Assembly: GCA_003142185.1 (NCBI GenBank)
Contig: PLOR01000076.1
Span: 1-61,461 of the forward strand
Length of the DNA stretch: 61,461 bases
Source: Bryobacterales bacterium
GTDB taxonomy: Bacteria > Acidobacteriota > Terriglobia > Bryobacterales > Bryobacteraceae
Direction: 5' to 3'
The notes beneath the pieces are model-generated. The model did not search any database. It was not told the DNA's origin and worked only from the letters and a program-made list of their open reading frames with translations. This document shows positions 27,678 to 36,537 of this stretch, piece by piece; within the stretch, counting starts at the first letter, position 1; every line of letters starts with the position of its first letter. The position numbers and the translations under genes are program-made.

Positions 27678-29126
27678 TCAAGATACTTTACCGAAATCTA
27701 AGAAGCCGCGCTGCGGGTCGGTGCTCAACAGCGTCACGCGCAGGCGGTCGCCCACGTCCAGCCCCCGCTCGCCGCGCATCAGCCGGCCTTCCACCGGCGG
27801 ATCGAAGATTCTCACGAAGACGCCCTTGGGCGTGTTGCCGGTCACGACTGCCTGGAAGTTTTCGCCGATTCGATGCTGCATCGCCACCGCCGCCAGGCGC
27901 TTGTTCATGGCGCGCTCCACTTTGCGCGCGGCATCCTCTTTCAAGGTGCAGTTCTTCGCGATGCCATCCAGTTCGTCGTCCGCGTAACCGGCGACCGTCC
28001 CGGCCGCGTGCGCCTTGATGAGGCGCTGGGTCACCATGTCGGCGAAGCGGCGGTTCGGCGCCGTCGAGTGCGTGTAGTCCTGCGCGGCGAGGCCGAAATG
28101 GCCCTGCGCCGGATCGCCCGGCCGCATCAGCACGTACTCACCCGGCCCCATCAGCTTCAGCACCGAAAGCGAGACGTCGGCATAATGTACCGGGTCGGCC
28201 GCTTTGCGCCGTACCAGGAAAGCGTTGAGCGCCCCCGGATCGGGCGTGTCGGGCAGCGTGTCGCCGGTTTGCTTCGCCAGCTCGACAATACGCGGCCAGC
28301 GCTCCGGCGCTTTCACCACACGGCGGATCGAGGAGACGCCGGCATCGCGCAGCGTGCGCGCCATCACTTCATTGGCCGCGATCATGAAATCTTCGATCAA
28401 GTGCGCCGCGCGGTTGGCGGCACGAGCGGTAATGTCCTGCACCTTGCCATCGGCGAACACCGGCTGCGCTTCCAGGCGATCGAAAGTGAGCGCGCCAAGC
28501 CGGTGGCGCGCCTCGCGCAGGATTCCAGCGGCCTCATCCTGCAACTTGAGCTGTGCGGCCAGTTCCACGGAGGCGGCGACTTTCGCGGGCGCCGGGCCCG
28601 TGCCTTCGAGCCACGCGCCCACGCCGTTGTAGGCGAGTTGCGCGCGGTTGCGCACGCGGGCCCGATAGATGCCGCTCTTCGTGACCGATCCATCGGCCGC
28701 CATCACGGTCTCGATGACCACCGCGGCGCGCTCCTGGCCCTCGTTGAGCGACGTCAGGTCCGTCGACAGCCGCTCCGGCAGCATGGGAAAAGTGCGGACT
28801 CCGGTATACACCGTGGTGGTCTCCTGGGCCGCGTGCGCATCGATGGGCGTCCCCTTGCCCACCAGCGAATCCACGTCGGCGACGCCCACCAGCACGCGGA
28901 TGCCTTCGGCCGTCCGTTCCGCCCATTCGATCTGGTCGAGATCGCGCGAGTCGTCGTTGTCGATGGAAGACCACAGCAGGCCCGTGAGATCGCGCAAGCT
29001 CGCGTCCGAGCTTGGCTGGATGGCCGCAAGCTGGCGCTCAGCTTCGGGTGAAAAGTCCGGCGCAAAGCCGTGGTCGATCATTTCCTGGCGCGCCGCCGCC
29101 AACAGGTTGAAGTCGTCGTGAGGCAT
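27678..29126 (-). CDS. RNB-domain exoribonuclease (RNase II/R family)
   Basis: A 3'-5' exoribonuclease-like protein. The RNB signature DNDDSRDLDQIE at residues 56-67 carries the Mg2+-binding aspartates. Other conserved blocks are YTGVRTFPMLPERLS, HYADVSLSVLKLMGPGEY and HSTAPNRRFADMVTQRLI, and an S1-like fold at the C-terminus (FQAVVTGNTPKGVFVRIFDPPVEGRL). It lacks the N-terminal cold-shock domains of E. coli RNase R, so it is a short form of 482 residues. ATG 29126 is chosen because the upstream in-frame start adds an atypical Cys-rich stub. Confidence 0.9.
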   Translation of the reverse strand: MPHDDFNLLAAARQEMIDHGFAPDFSPEAERQLAAIQPSSDASLRDLTGLLWSSIDNDDSRDLDQIEWAERTAEGIRVLVGVADVDSLVGKGTPIDAHAAQETTTVYTGVRTFPMLPERLSTDLTSLNEGQERAAVVIETVMAADGSVTKSGIYRARVRNRAQLAYNGVGAWLEGTGPAPAKVAASVELAAQLKLQDEAAGILREARHRLGALTFDRLEAQPVFADGKVQDITARAANRAAHLIEDFMIAANEVMARTLRDAGVSSIRRVVKAPERWPRIVELAKQTGDTLPDTPDPGALNAFLVRRKAADPVHYADVSLSVLKLMGPGEYVLMRPGDPAQGHFGLAAQDYTHSTAPNRRFADMVTQRLIKAHAAGTVAGYADDELDGIAKNCTLKEDAARKVERAMNKRLAAVAMQHRIGENFQAVVTGNTPKGVFVRIFDPPVEGRLMRGERGLDVGDRLRVTLLSTDPQRGFLDFGKVS

Positions 29127-29177
29127 GAAACGATGAGGGTAGCAAAAGCCGGAGCACAAAACACGGCGCGCGGGCAG

Positions 29178-29747
29178 TTACCTGTCGGGCAGGAAGCCAA
29201 TGCGGCGTTTCGTTACCGGAGGCCCTTGCTGCAACCTCTTGATCTCTTCCACTACCCCCAGGATGATCGAGCCCTGTCGTTTTTGCGTAGCGTCAAGCCT
29301 GCCAACCTTGCGGGCGAGTTCTTTATGGCTTGCCACCACCTCGCGAAGTTTCACAAAAGCTCGAATGATGACGATGTTCATCTGCGCGGCGCGATCGCTA
29401 TTGAGCACTGAGGCGAGCATCGCCACGCCGTGCTCGGTGAACGCGTATGGCAACGTGCGCCGTCCGCCGCGTCCCGCCTTTGACATCGCAATTTGCGATG
29501 TCAAAAAGCCCGCCTCCTCGCGACTGAGCTGGAGCATGAAATCCGCGGGAAAACGTTTGTGGTTACGTTTGACAGCTTCGTTGAGGCGGAACGTGGGCAC
29601 GCCATAGATCTCGGCCAGATCGGAATCCAGCATGACCTTCTGGCCGCGGACGAGATAGATCCTCCGCTCAATCAGCCCCACCGGCACGGGCAGCTGCCCG
29701 GCAAGGGAGGAAGGCCTCTTGGTTATTTGTGGCGCGCGTATTGCCAA
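29178..29747 (-). CDS. ORF6N domain protein
   Basis: 189 residues. The ORF6N DNA-binding domain spans about 20-110: IYLVRGQKVMLDSDLAEIYGV, RLNEAVKRNHKRFPADFMLQL, and GRRTLPYAFTEHGVAMLASVLNS. The C-terminal part is a helix with KEL-ARKVGRLDATQKRQG. ORF6N proteins come from phages and mobile elements and are widespread, with poorly known roles in transcription or phage control. The codons for LTSQIAMSK form one arm-to-arm palindrome (29479-29505), which recurs exactly upstream of the gene at 29839-29865. Confidence 0.88.
   Translation of the reverse strand: MAIRAPQITKRPSSLAGQLPVPVGLIERRIYLVRGQKVMLDSDLAEIYGVPTFRLNEAVKRNHKRFPADFMLQLSREEAGFLTSQIAMSKAGRGGRRTLPYAFTEHGVAMLASVLNSDRAAQMNIVIIRAFVKLREVVASHKELARKVGRLDATQKRQGSIILGVVEEIKRLQQGPPVTKRRIGFLPDR
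29479..29505. repeat. 27-bp palindrome inside the ORF6N gene, copy 1
   Basis: Perfect 12-bp arms TTTGACATCGCA / TGCGATGTCAAA around ATT. It encodes part of the conserved SQIAMSK stretch on the minus strand. Confidence 0.85.
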
Positions 29748-29838
29748 ACCAAACTATAACGGATCTCATCCTCACGGAAAGGACTATTTCTCCGCAGCCA
29801 GCGCGGCCGGCTCCATCAGCCTGCAGGGGCACGCCCTG

Positions 29839-29865
29839 TTTGACATCGCAATTTGCGATGTCAAA
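29839..29865. promoter_or_regulatory. 27-bp palindrome upstream of the ORF6N gene, copy 2 (possible operator)
   Basis: Identical over all 27 positions to 29479-29505. It lies 92 bp upstream of the ORF6N start codon and just beyond the 3' end of the DUF423 gene, a reasonable place for an autoregulatory operator. Confidence 0.5.
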
Positions 29866-29884
29866 GAAAATCGCTTCCACGGAA

Positions 29885-30250
29885 CTACCTTCGCAACCGC
29901 CACGCCAGCAGCAGCCAGCCGGCGATAAACGCAATCCCGCCGATTGGCGTGATCGCGCCCAGCCAGCGGTTGCCGGTGATGGCCAGCAGGTAGAGGCTCC
30001 CCGAAAAGAAGACGATTCCCGCCAGCAGCACCGCGCACACCGTGCCCGCGGCATCCTCTGTCAGCGCACTCGTCCGCGGCAAAATGGAAACTACCAGAAT
30101 TCCCAATGCGTGCAAGAAGTGGTAGAGCGCGGCCTTCTCATACACGCTCATCCGGTAAGCGTCCACGCGCTCCCTCAGTTGGTGCGCGCCGAACGCGCCC
30201 AAGGCAACTGCCAAGGCCAGCAGAATCGCTCCCGTCATGCTCCAGTTCAT
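29885..30250 (-). CDS. DUF423 family small membrane protein
   Basis: 121 residues with four membrane helices. The N-terminus TGAILLALAVALGAFGAHQLRER (GAFGAH) and the later FSGSLYLLAITG, ITPIGGIAFIAGW are the DUF423/YwdK signature. Function unknown. ATG 30250 has GGCGGAAG upstream; the longer frame beginning at 30331 lies in AT-poor intergenic sequence and is not favoured. It is divergent from the acyltransferase gene. Confidence 0.9.
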   Translation of the reverse strand: MNWSMTGAILLALAVALGAFGAHQLRERVDAYRMSVYEKAALYHFLHALGILVVSILPRTSALTEDAAGTVCAVLLAGIVFFSGSLYLLAITGNRWLGAITPIGGIAFIAGWLLLAWRLRR

Positions 30251-30354
30251 GTTCTTCCGCCTTTTAATGCGAAGGATACCAGAGAGACCGTCGGAGCAGG
30301 CTTTCGCTTTCGGGCTTGCTCGTGCCGCCACTTGTTATGATTGGTGGCGAAGCG

Positions 30355-31071
30355 ATGAGCTTTCTGCGCTCCCTGCTGTTTTCGACCCCCCTGATCGCGC
30401 TCGCCACCATGATCATGGGAACCCTCTCGCTTCTGGCATCGCTGGTCGACCGCACCGGTCGCACTCAGCACAAGCTGGCGCGCATTTGGGGCAGGATGCT
30501 GCTCGATGTGAGCTTCATCAGGGTTCGCACCGAGGGTCTCGAAAAGCTTGACCGGAATGCCGCTTATGTATTCGTTGCCAATCACGCAAGCTACATGGAT
30601 ATCCCCGCGCTGCTGGCCTACCTGCCGTTTCAGTTCCGCTTTTTCGCCAAGCAAGCGCTGTACAGGATTCCGTTCCTGGGCGGCCATCTGAACCGTGCCG
30701 GCCATATCCCGGTGGATCGTTCCAGTCCGCGGGCTTCGCTCAAGAGCATGAGCGAGGGTGCCCGCATCGTGGCTCAGCGCCGCATTTCAGTGTTGTTGTT
30801 TCCAGAGGGCGGACGCTGCCCCGAAGGACTGAGGGAATTCAAGGAAGGCGCCGCTTACATCGCGATCAAGGCGGGCGTGCCGGTGGTGCCGATGGCGCTA
30901 GTCGGCATGCGCCGACTGTTGCCCATGGGCTCGATCCACCTGCGCAGCGGCGAGGCCGTCCTGCGCATTGGCGATCCCATCCCCACCGCCGGCATGGGGC
31001 TACACGACCGCACCGCGCTCAACCAACGTCTGTATCAAGAGGTTGCGCAACTGCTGGCGGGGGGACTGTAG
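30355..31071 (+). CDS. 1-acyl-sn-glycerol-3-phosphate acyltransferase (PlsC-like)
   Basis: 238 residues. The N-terminal membrane segment is followed by the PlsC acyltransferase motifs: NHASYMDIPAL (H-x4-D), GGHLNRAGHIPVDR, FPEGGRCPEG and VPVVPMALVG. It acylates lysophosphatidic acid at the inner membrane to make phosphatidic acid. ATG 30355 has GGCGAAG upstream. The TAG stop is the head of a GTAG repeat (31068-31091). Confidence 0.9.
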   Translation: MSFLRSLLFSTPLIALATMIMGTLSLLASLVDRTGRTQHKLARIWGRMLLDVSFIRVRTEGLEKLDRNAAYVFVANHASYMDIPALLAYLPFQFRFFAKQALYRIPFLGGHLNRAGHIPVDRSSPRASLKSMSEGARIVAQRRISVLLFPEGGRCPEGLREFKEGAAYIAIKAGVPVVPMALVGMRRLLPMGSIHLRSGEAVLRIGDPIPTAGMGLHDRTALNQRLYQEVAQLLAGGL

Positions 31072-31091
31072 GGGCCGGGCATGCCCGGCCC
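31068..31091 (+). repeat. GTAG-headed REP-like palindrome that supplies a stop codon
   Basis: GTAG followed by GGGCCGGGC/GCCCGGCCC around AT. Identical over 24 bases to 47989-48012. The TAG of the head ends the acyltransferase gene. It sits between the convergent acyltransferase and rpoD genes. Confidence 0.75.
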
Positions 31092-31100
31092 GCGGCTGAG

Positions 31101-32630
31101 TTACCGCGCCGCCATCAACGCGCGCAGCCGCCGCGCCCGTTCCGGGGCGCGCAACTGGCGCAAGGCTTTGGCTTCAATCTGGCGAATCCGCTCACGCGTG
31201 ACGTCGAACTCCTGGCCGATCTCTTCCAGCGTGTGCTCCCGTTCGCAGCCGATCCCGAACCGCATGCGAATCACTTTCTCCTCTTTCGGAGAAAGCGTCT
31301 TCAGAATGCCGGCCGTTTCGTCGCGAACGTTGGTTTCGATTACCGCATCCACCGGCGACCCTACCCAGCGGTCTTCGATCAGATCGCCGAGAGCCGATTC
31401 GCCGTCGCGGCCCACCGGCGTTTCGAGTGACACCGGGTCGCGGGAAATGGTCTTCAGCTTTTGCACCTTCTCGACCGGGATTTCCATACGCCGGCCAATT
31501 TCGTCATTCGTAGGAGTTCGGCCCAGTTCCTTCTCGAGTTCGCGGGTGGCGCGCAGAAACTTGTTCATGCTCTCGTTCATGTGCACCGGAATACGAATGG
31601 TCCGGGACTGGTCGGCGATGGCACGCGTGATGGCCTGCCGGATCCACCAGGTGGCATAAGTCGAAAACTTGTAGCCGCGCCGGTATTCGAATTTGTCGGC
31701 TGCGCGCATCAGGCCGATATTGCCCTCCTGAATCAGGTCGAGGAGGTGCAACCCACGATTTACGTATTTCTTAGCGACCGAAACCACCAGCCGGAGGTTG
31801 GCCTCGACCAGATCCTTCTTGGCCCGCTCGGCTTCCGCTTCACCGTGGCGGATCACGGTCAGGGTGTGGCGCAGTTCGGGCAGCGAGGCGCCAGCGGCCG
31901 CTTCGCGCTTGCGGATCTCGCGCTTCAACTCCCGCAGGCGGGCTTGCAGCAGCGGGCTGTTGCGCGCTTCCAGTTTTCTGATTTCGCCATCCAGGTGGTT
32001 GATCTCCTCCACGGCCCGCTCAATTTCGCGCGCGAAGTCTTTCCAGCGGTTGCCCCTGAACGGGCAGCGCCGGATGGCCAGCGAGGTTTCCACTTTGGCC
32101 CGATTGAACTTGCCCACCAGCCGTTTACGCGGTTTCTTGTTGGCTAGGGGGGTAGCTTCCACTTTCTCTTCCAGTTGCTGCTGTTTTTTGTGGAGTACGA
32201 TTACATCCGCGAACAGCTTGGAGGCATCCGCCCGCACCTTCAGATCCGCCGGAGATCCTTCTTCCACATCGCCCAAGTCGGCAACCGACTCCAGTTCGAT
32301 GGCACCCTTTTTCAACGCCTCCGCCATATCCAGGGCCACGCGCTGCACCACGGCCGAACGGCTAATAGCCTTCTGCATCCGTAGTTTGCCGCGTTCCATG
32401 CGGCGTGCCAGGTCCACTTCGCCTTCGCGCGTCAGCAGCGGAACCGCTCCCATTTCCCGCAGATACACACGCACCGGATCATCTGTGTAGATGGATTCTT
32501 CCACCGGTGGTTGATGCAGAAAGTCGGTCTCGTGCGCAGCCTCCGCATCGAAGAATTTGGCGTCTTCTTCGAAGTTCAAGCCCAGACTTTCAGGATTCTC
32601 AGCGAGAAAATGATCTTCAAAACGGTCCAC
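31101..32630 (-). CDS. rpoD: RNA polymerase primary sigma factor
   Basis: 509 residues. Region 1.2 is [23 protein letters not shown] (about 50-75). A long non-conserved insert follows (about 110-265). Region 2 is [25 protein letters not shown]...[43 protein letters not shown], region 3 is RELGRTPTN-like, and region 4 is [27 protein letters not shown]. The full -10 (region 2.4) and -35 (4.2) determinants mark it as housekeeping sigma-70. No long acidic region 1.1 is seen. GTG 32630 is preceded by a strong GGGGAGGTGA. Confidence 0.95.
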   Translation of the reverse strand: MDRFEDHFLAENPESLGLNFEEDAKFFDAEAAHETDFLHQPPVEESIYTDDPVRVYLREMGAVPLLTREGEVDLARRMERGKLRMQKAISRSAVVQRVALDMAEALKKGAIELESVADLGDVEEGSPADLKVRADASKLFADVIVLHKKQQQLEEKVEATPLANKKPRKRLVGKFNRAKVETSLAIRRCPFRGNRWKDFAREIERAVEEINHLDGEIRKLEARNSPLLQARLRELKREIRKREAAAGASLPELRHTLTVIRHGEAEAERAKKDLVEANLRLVVSVAKKYVNRGLHLLDLIQEGNIGLMRAADKFEYRRGYKFSTYATWWIRQAITRAIADQSRTIRIPVHMNESMNKFLRATRELEKELGRTPTNDEIGRRMEIPVEKVQKLKTISRDPVSLETPVGRDGESALGDLIEDRWVGSPVDAVIETNVRDETAGILKTLSPKEEKVIRMRFGIGCEREHTLEEIGQEFDVTRERIRQIEAKALRQLRAPERARRLRALMAAR

Positions 32631-32863
32631 TAAGACTCACCTCCCCAAAGGAACGGAGAAACGTACGCAAATTATGGGAAATAGGATATTTGCTGAAAAT
32701 AAACTCGACTTGCGGGTTGTCGCCCGGCCACATCGCGCAACTGTCAGGCACAGGGCAGATCTTCCAAATAATCATACCACCGTTCCCTAACAAAATTAAA
32801 GCTCTATTTTTAGAGATGTCTTGAAACTGATAAGGTTACACAACATTTGCCGGCCGCCACGAC
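32631..32863. other. rpoD-nrdR intergenic region
   Basis: 233 bp, markedly AT-rich for this window. On the minus strand it holds a short hairpin (CTCTA/TAGAG, about 32799-32813) followed by a T-rich run that may terminate nrdR, and a TATGAT that could be a -10 for rpoD. No gene. Confidence 0.4.
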
Positions 32864-33325
32864 TCAAGGCAACTTCTGCCGCATCAGGTTCTTGAGCTCG
32901 TTGAAAAACGCCTCCTCGTCCTGAAAGTCCCGGTAAACCGACGCAAATCGTACGTAGGCGATCTTGTCCAGCTCCCGAAGGCCTTCCATCAGGAATTCTC
33001 CTATTTCTGTAGTTGAAATTTCCCGGTCCGGCGAGTCGGAGACCTTCGCTTCCACCCGGTTCACCAGCTCGGAGAGCTTCGACACACTAATAGGACGTTT
33101 CTCGCAGGCTTTCAGTAGCCCGGTCAATACCTTTTGACGGTCGAACTTCTCGCGGCGACCGTCTTTCTTGATTGCCATGTAAGGGACTTCATCGATGCGC
33201 TCGTAGGTGGTGAATCGCCGCTCACAGGCAAGGCACTCGCGCCGGCGGCGTATGGCGTCGCCTTCCTTGCTTTCCCGGGAATCCACCACCCTGTCATGTA
33301 AGTGACTGCAAAAAGGGCACTTCAT
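32864..33325 (-). CDS. nrdR: Transcriptional repressor NrdR
   Basis: 153 residues. The N-terminal zinc ribbon is MKCPFCSHLHDRVVDSRESKEG...CLACERRFTTYER (four Cys), then the ATP-cone domain (KKDGRREKFDRQKVLTGLLKACEKRPIS). NrdR binds NrdR boxes and represses ribonucleotide reductase genes when dATP is high. Its ATG overlaps the stop of the flippase-like gene (ATGA at 33322-33325). No ribonucleotide reductase gene is in the window. Confidence 0.96.
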   Translation of the reverse strand: MKCPFCSHLHDRVVDSRESKEGDAIRRRRECLACERRFTTYERIDEVPYMAIKKDGRREKFDRQKVLTGLLKACEKRPISVSKLSELVNRVEAKVSDSPDREISTTEIGEFLMEGLRELDKIAYVRFASVYRDFQDEEAFFNELKNLMRQKLP

Positions 33326-34317
33326 TGTTCGTTGCGTCCCATCCGGCGCAAGCTGCGCCAGTCCAGCCCTTCCTTAAGCGTGAGCATCAACCCAACCGGA
33401 ACTATTACTACAAAACTAAGAATCCAAATCAGAATAGCGAATGAAGTCGCGGGCTCCAGCCGCACCCGGAACAGTTCGGTCAGAACCACCACCGCCACCA
33501 CCTGCAATCCGCCTCCGATCCCAGGAATCTGTACGGCGGCTCCAAACGAAATGAATCCCACAAAAATGAGGACATCCACGAAAGAGAAATGCAAAACCGC
33601 GGCGAACGAGCGGGCCAGACACCAGTAGCACGCGGCGATCAGCATCCACTCGAGTACGGAGTACAGGAAAATCGCCAGCAGCGCTCCATCGCTGCGGATC
33701 GATTCCACTCCCTGGACGCACGCCACCAACAGCTTTTCGGCGCGCGCGAAATATCGCTCCGGCCAAAAGCGGATGGCGTGGGTCAGGTAGCGGCGGACTG
33801 GTTCGGCGAAATGGCGCATGGCAAACAGCAGGACCACCAATCCCAGACAGGATGCGGCGACAAAACGTCCGCCGGCGGCCAAGACCCAAGCGATCCTGGG
33901 CCCGACGTGTACGCCGGTCGAGGTGATGCGCATCATGGCGAAGGCGAAGAGCAGAAGCGCCATCAGCAAATCGAAGATCCGCTCCAGCAGCCATGCCGCC
34001 AGTTGGGATGGAAACGGGACCTTCTCCTTGACCGCGATCAGGTACGGCCGCACGAACTCGCCGGCGCGGCCAAACAGAGTGATGGCAGTGAACCCGATCA
34101 CCGTCGCCGAGAGCAGGTTGCGTATCGACGGGCGTGGCTTGAGCGGCTTCAGGAACACCGCCCAGCGCAAGGCCCGGACATAATACGAGCCGGCGACGGG
34201 AACCAGGGAAACGCCAACCCATCTCCAGTCCAGTCCAGCCAGCGCCGCGGCCGCCAGACGCCAATCGAATACCCGGGGGGAGAATCGCCATACCAGACCA
34301 ATTCCCACGGCAGCCAC
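33322..34317 (-). CDS. LPG_synthase_TM / flippase-like membrane protein (UPF0104)
   Basis: 331 residues, about eight membrane helices. Family blocks are SYYVRALRWAVFLKP, NLLSATVIGFTAITLFGRAGEFVRPYLI (core GRAGEFVRPY), ERIFDLLMAL and IPGIGGGLQVV near the C-terminus. Relatives include the flippase half of MprF and the AglD-associated lipid proteins. The listed GTG 34317 is a conservative start. An in-frame ATT at 34359 has AGGAGGT immediately upstream and would add 14 residues (beginning with QHRWWKW), which makes a better first membrane segment with a basic cap. It is coupled to nrdR by ATGA. Confidence 0.85.
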   Translation of the reverse strand: MAAVGIGLVWRFSPRVFDWRLAAAALAGLDWRWVGVSLVPVAGSYYVRALRWAVFLKPLKPRPSIRNLLSATVIGFTAITLFGRAGEFVRPYLIAVKEKVPFPSQLAAWLLERIFDLLMALLLFAFAMMRITSTGVHVGPRIAWVLAAGGRFVAASCLGLVVLLFAMRHFAEPVRRYLTHAIRFWPERYFARAEKLLVACVQGVESIRSDGALLAIFLYSVLEWMLIAACYWCLARSFAAVLHFSFVDVLIFVGFISFGAAVQIPGIGGGLQVVAVVVLTELFRVRLEPATSFAILIWILSFVVIVPVGLMLTLKEGLDWRSLRRMGRNEQ

Positions 34318-34451
34318 GACCAGGCCGGCCGCGGCCCATTTCCACCAGCGGTGCTGAATCGAACCTCCTCGAGAGCCTCACGCGCGTCTCCCAAGCGGGG
34401 AGACAAGCGCCTGTACAAGTATCTCAAAAGAACCGGAATACGGGAAAAGAT

Positions 34452-34478
34452 TGAACCTGGCACGAAAAAACATCGTTT
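34452..34478 (+). promoter_or_regulatory. Putative ECF-type promoter of the sigma/anti-sigma operon
   Basis: TGAACC (34452-34457), 16 bases, then CGTTT (34474-34478). An AAC-containing -35 with a CGT-containing -10 at this spacing is typical of promoters read by ECF sigma factors, so the operon may be autoregulated. Confidence 0.45.
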
Positions 34479-34500
34479 CTTTATACGAAGGAATGGAGTG

Positions 34501-35178
34501 ATGGCAACCGCGACGCTAGCCTTGGGAGTCTTCCAGAATTCGCCAACCGGGCAGGACGCTCTGGGCGGGCTGGCAGGTATGCGAGCGAGCCATGTGGTAG
34601 AACGAATCTTGGACCAGGACTGCTCTCTCGTTTCGCGGTGCCTGCGCGGCGACGAGTCGGCGTGGGAGGATCTCGTCCGCCTGCACAGCCGCCGCGTCTA
34701 CGGATTGTGCTACCGCTTCACCAACAGCGGCTCGGAGTCACAGGATCTGACGCAGGAAGTCTTCCTGCGCGTCTTCCGCACGCTGCACTCTTTTCGCGCG
34801 GCGGAAGGCTCGTTCGGCACCTGGCTGGCGCGCCTCACGCGCAATCTTTTGATCGATCATTACCGGCGGACGCGTCAGGACCGGGTGACGGATTCGCTCG
34901 ACGATCAGCTCCCCGTCGTCGCGGATCGAAGCGCCGCGGGTGCGTCTCGTGCGGACCAGGCCGTGGCCGGCCGCGAGGCTAGCGAGATTCTGCAAGCCGC
35001 GCTGCAGAAGCTGTCGCCCGATTTGCGCGAGGCCGTCATCCTGCGCGACCTGCAGGAAATGGAGTACCGGGAAATCGCCCACGTGCTGGTGATACCCGAA
35101 GGCACCGTGAAATCGAGAATCAACCGCGGCCGCGCCGAGCTGGCACGGCTGCTGCGCAAGCAGAAGCTGATAGTATGA
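34501..35178 (+). CDS. ECF-family sigma-70 factor
   Basis: 225 residues. Sigma region 2 is DLVRLHSRRVYGLCYRFTNSGSESQDLTQEVFLRVFRTLHSF with the DLTQEVFLR motif, and region 4 is LQKLSPDLREAVILRDLQEMEYREIAHVLVIPEGTVKSRINRGRAELARLL. The spacing lacks regions 1 and 3, as in ECF factors. ATG 34501 has GGAG just upstream; an internal ATG at 34579 would remove an unstructured N-terminus. The anti-sigma gene overlaps its 3' end (ATGA). Likely target: the envelope genes downstream. Confidence 0.92.
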   Translation: MATATLALGVFQNSPTGQDALGGLAGMRASHVVERILDQDCSLVSRCLRGDESAWEDLVRLHSRRVYGLCYRFTNSGSESQDLTQEVFLRVFRTLHSFRAAEGSFGTWLARLTRNLLIDHYRRTRQDRVTDSLDDQLPVVADRSAAGASRADQAVAGREASEILQAALQKLSPDLREAVILRDLQEMEYREIAHVLVIPEGTVKSRINRGRAELARLLRKQKLIV

Positions 35179-35816
35179 ACTGCGCCGAACTGGACATCCT
35201 GCTCTGCGAATACGTGGATGGCACGCTCGACGCGGCCACGCGGGCCGCGGTGGAACTCCACCTGGCCGGCTGCCCTTCGTGCGCCGAACTGGCGCGCGAT
35301 TCCGCCGCCGCCGTCCGCTTCCTCGGGCGCGCCGCCGATGTGGAGCCTCCGGCCGAGCTGGTGAATCGCATCCTCTTCGCCGCTCCCTGGCGCCAGAACC
35401 CTAAATCGAAGCCGCGCAAGTGGCTGGCCGGGCTGCTCAGCCCCATCCTGCAGCCGCGCTACGTGATGAGCTTCGCCATGACCATCGTTTCGTTTTCGCT
35501 GCTGCGCTCGGTGATTCCGGTGCGCAGCATCCGGCCCGACGATCTGCGTCCTTCCAAGGTTTGGGCGGGCCTGGAAACACGCGTGGAATATGGCTGGGGA
35601 CGCGTGGAAAAGTTTTACGACAATCTGAAAGTGGTTTATCGGATTCAAACCACACTGCGAGATTGGCAACAACGGGAAGACGAGCGGGAGCCCGCGGCTC
35701 CGCTCCGCAAACCCGCGTTCAACGACGAGCGGAAGCTGCCGGTTGTCTCCGCTCCGCCGGCCGGGGAAACACAGGGCGGGGCCGCTCCCGCCCAGCGACC
35801 GGAAACATCACACTGA
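35175..35816 (+). CDS. Zinc-finger anti-sigma factor
   Basis: 213 residues. The N-terminus is a zf-HC2 domain: MNCAELDILLCEYVDGTLDAATRAAVELHLAGCPSCAEL (H-x3-C-x2-C, with Cys at position 3 as fourth ligand candidate). One probable membrane segment (YVMSFAMTIVSFSLLRSVIPV, about 96-116) follows. The C-terminal half is charged and proline-rich and would be periplasmic. It should hold the adjacent ECF sigma factor at the membrane. ATGA overlap with the sigma gene. Confidence 0.88.
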   Translation: MNCAELDILLCEYVDGTLDAATRAAVELHLAGCPSCAELARDSAAAVRFLGRAADVEPPAELVNRILFAAPWRQNPKSKPRKWLAGLLSPILQPRYVMSFAMTIVSFSLLRSVIPVRSIRPDDLRPSKVWAGLETRVEYGWGRVEKFYDNLKVVYRIQTTLRDWQQREDEREPAAPLRKPAFNDERKLPVVSAPPAGETQGGAAPAQRPETSH

Positions 35817-35826
35817 GGGAAATGCC

Positions 35827-36537
35827 ATGAACTGTCAAAATCATCCGGACGTAGCTGCAATCGCTTATTGCCGAACCTGCGGCAAGCCGGTATGCGGCGA
35901 GTGCCGCCGGGAAGCATCGGGCACTGTGTACTGCGCCGAGCATGCGGCGGCCGCCGCGCCGCCGCCCTTCACCGCGCCGCCTCCGCCGTACAATGCGCCG
36001 CCTCCCGCGGCCGCGCCGCCTTACGCGCCGCTGGTCGCGCCCTCTCCCTATGTTCGTACCGATATCCATCCCGGGCTGGCATTTGCGCTGGGCTGGATTC
36101 CCGGCGTTGGCGCCATCTACAACGGGCAATACGCCAAGGGCTTGATCCACGCCGTGGTCTGGGGCGTGCTGATGAGCATCGCCAGCTCGGATGCCATTCG
36201 CGATCTGCAGCCCGTCTTCGTCATCATGGTGATCGCCTGGATGGCCTACATGGTGTTCGAGGCTTACCGCACCGCGCAGAAGCTGCAACGCGGCGAATCG
36301 GTGGATGAGTACTCGAGCGTGCTCCAGTTGCGCGGCGGGCCCGGGCGGTTTCCGATGGCCGCCGTGGCGCTGATTGTGCTGGGCGTGCTGTTGCTGCTAC
36401 ACACCCTCGACCTGGTGAATTTTCAAAGGATCGTGCCGTACTGGCCGGTGCTGCTGATTGCGGCTGGAGCATATATGCTGTGGTCGCGTTTTGCCGGTCA
36501 GGAACCGGCGCCGGGAGAAATGCGCCATGAAAGGTGA
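35827..36537 (+). CDS. B-box zinc-finger membrane protein with LiaF-like C-terminal segment
   Basis: 236 residues. Residues 1-38 are a B-box-type zinc finger (CQNHPDVAAIAYCRTCGKPVCGECRRE...YCAEHA). A Pro/Ala-rich linker of about 35 residues follows, then membrane helices (GLAFALGWIPGVGAIYNGQYAKG and VFVIMVIAWMAYMVFEAY). The last 60 residues form a LiaI/LiaF-like (DUF5668) hairpin: VALIVLGVLLLLHTL...IVPYWPVLLIAAGAYMLW. This cytosolic zinc finger plus TM layout is common in Acidobacteriota and uncharacterised. The next gene starts inside it. Confidence 0.8.
   Translation: MNCQNHPDVAAIAYCRTCGKPVCGECRREASGTVYCAEHAAAAAPPPFTAPPPPYNAPPPAAAPPYAPLVAPSPYVRTDIHPGLAFALGWIPGVGAIYNGQYAKGLIHAVVWGVLMSIASSDAIRDLQPVFVIMVIAWMAYMVFEAYRTAQKLQRGESVDEYSSVLQLRGGPGRFPMAAVALIVLGVLLLLHTLDLVNFQRIVPYWPVLLIAAGAYMLWSRFAGQEPAPGEMRHER

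Noticed and set aside
34340-34370. GGTTCGATTC as a tRNA T-arm
   Set aside because: No pairing T-stem, acceptor or anticodon arm around it; the bases are the ribosome-binding site and first codons of the flippase-like gene.
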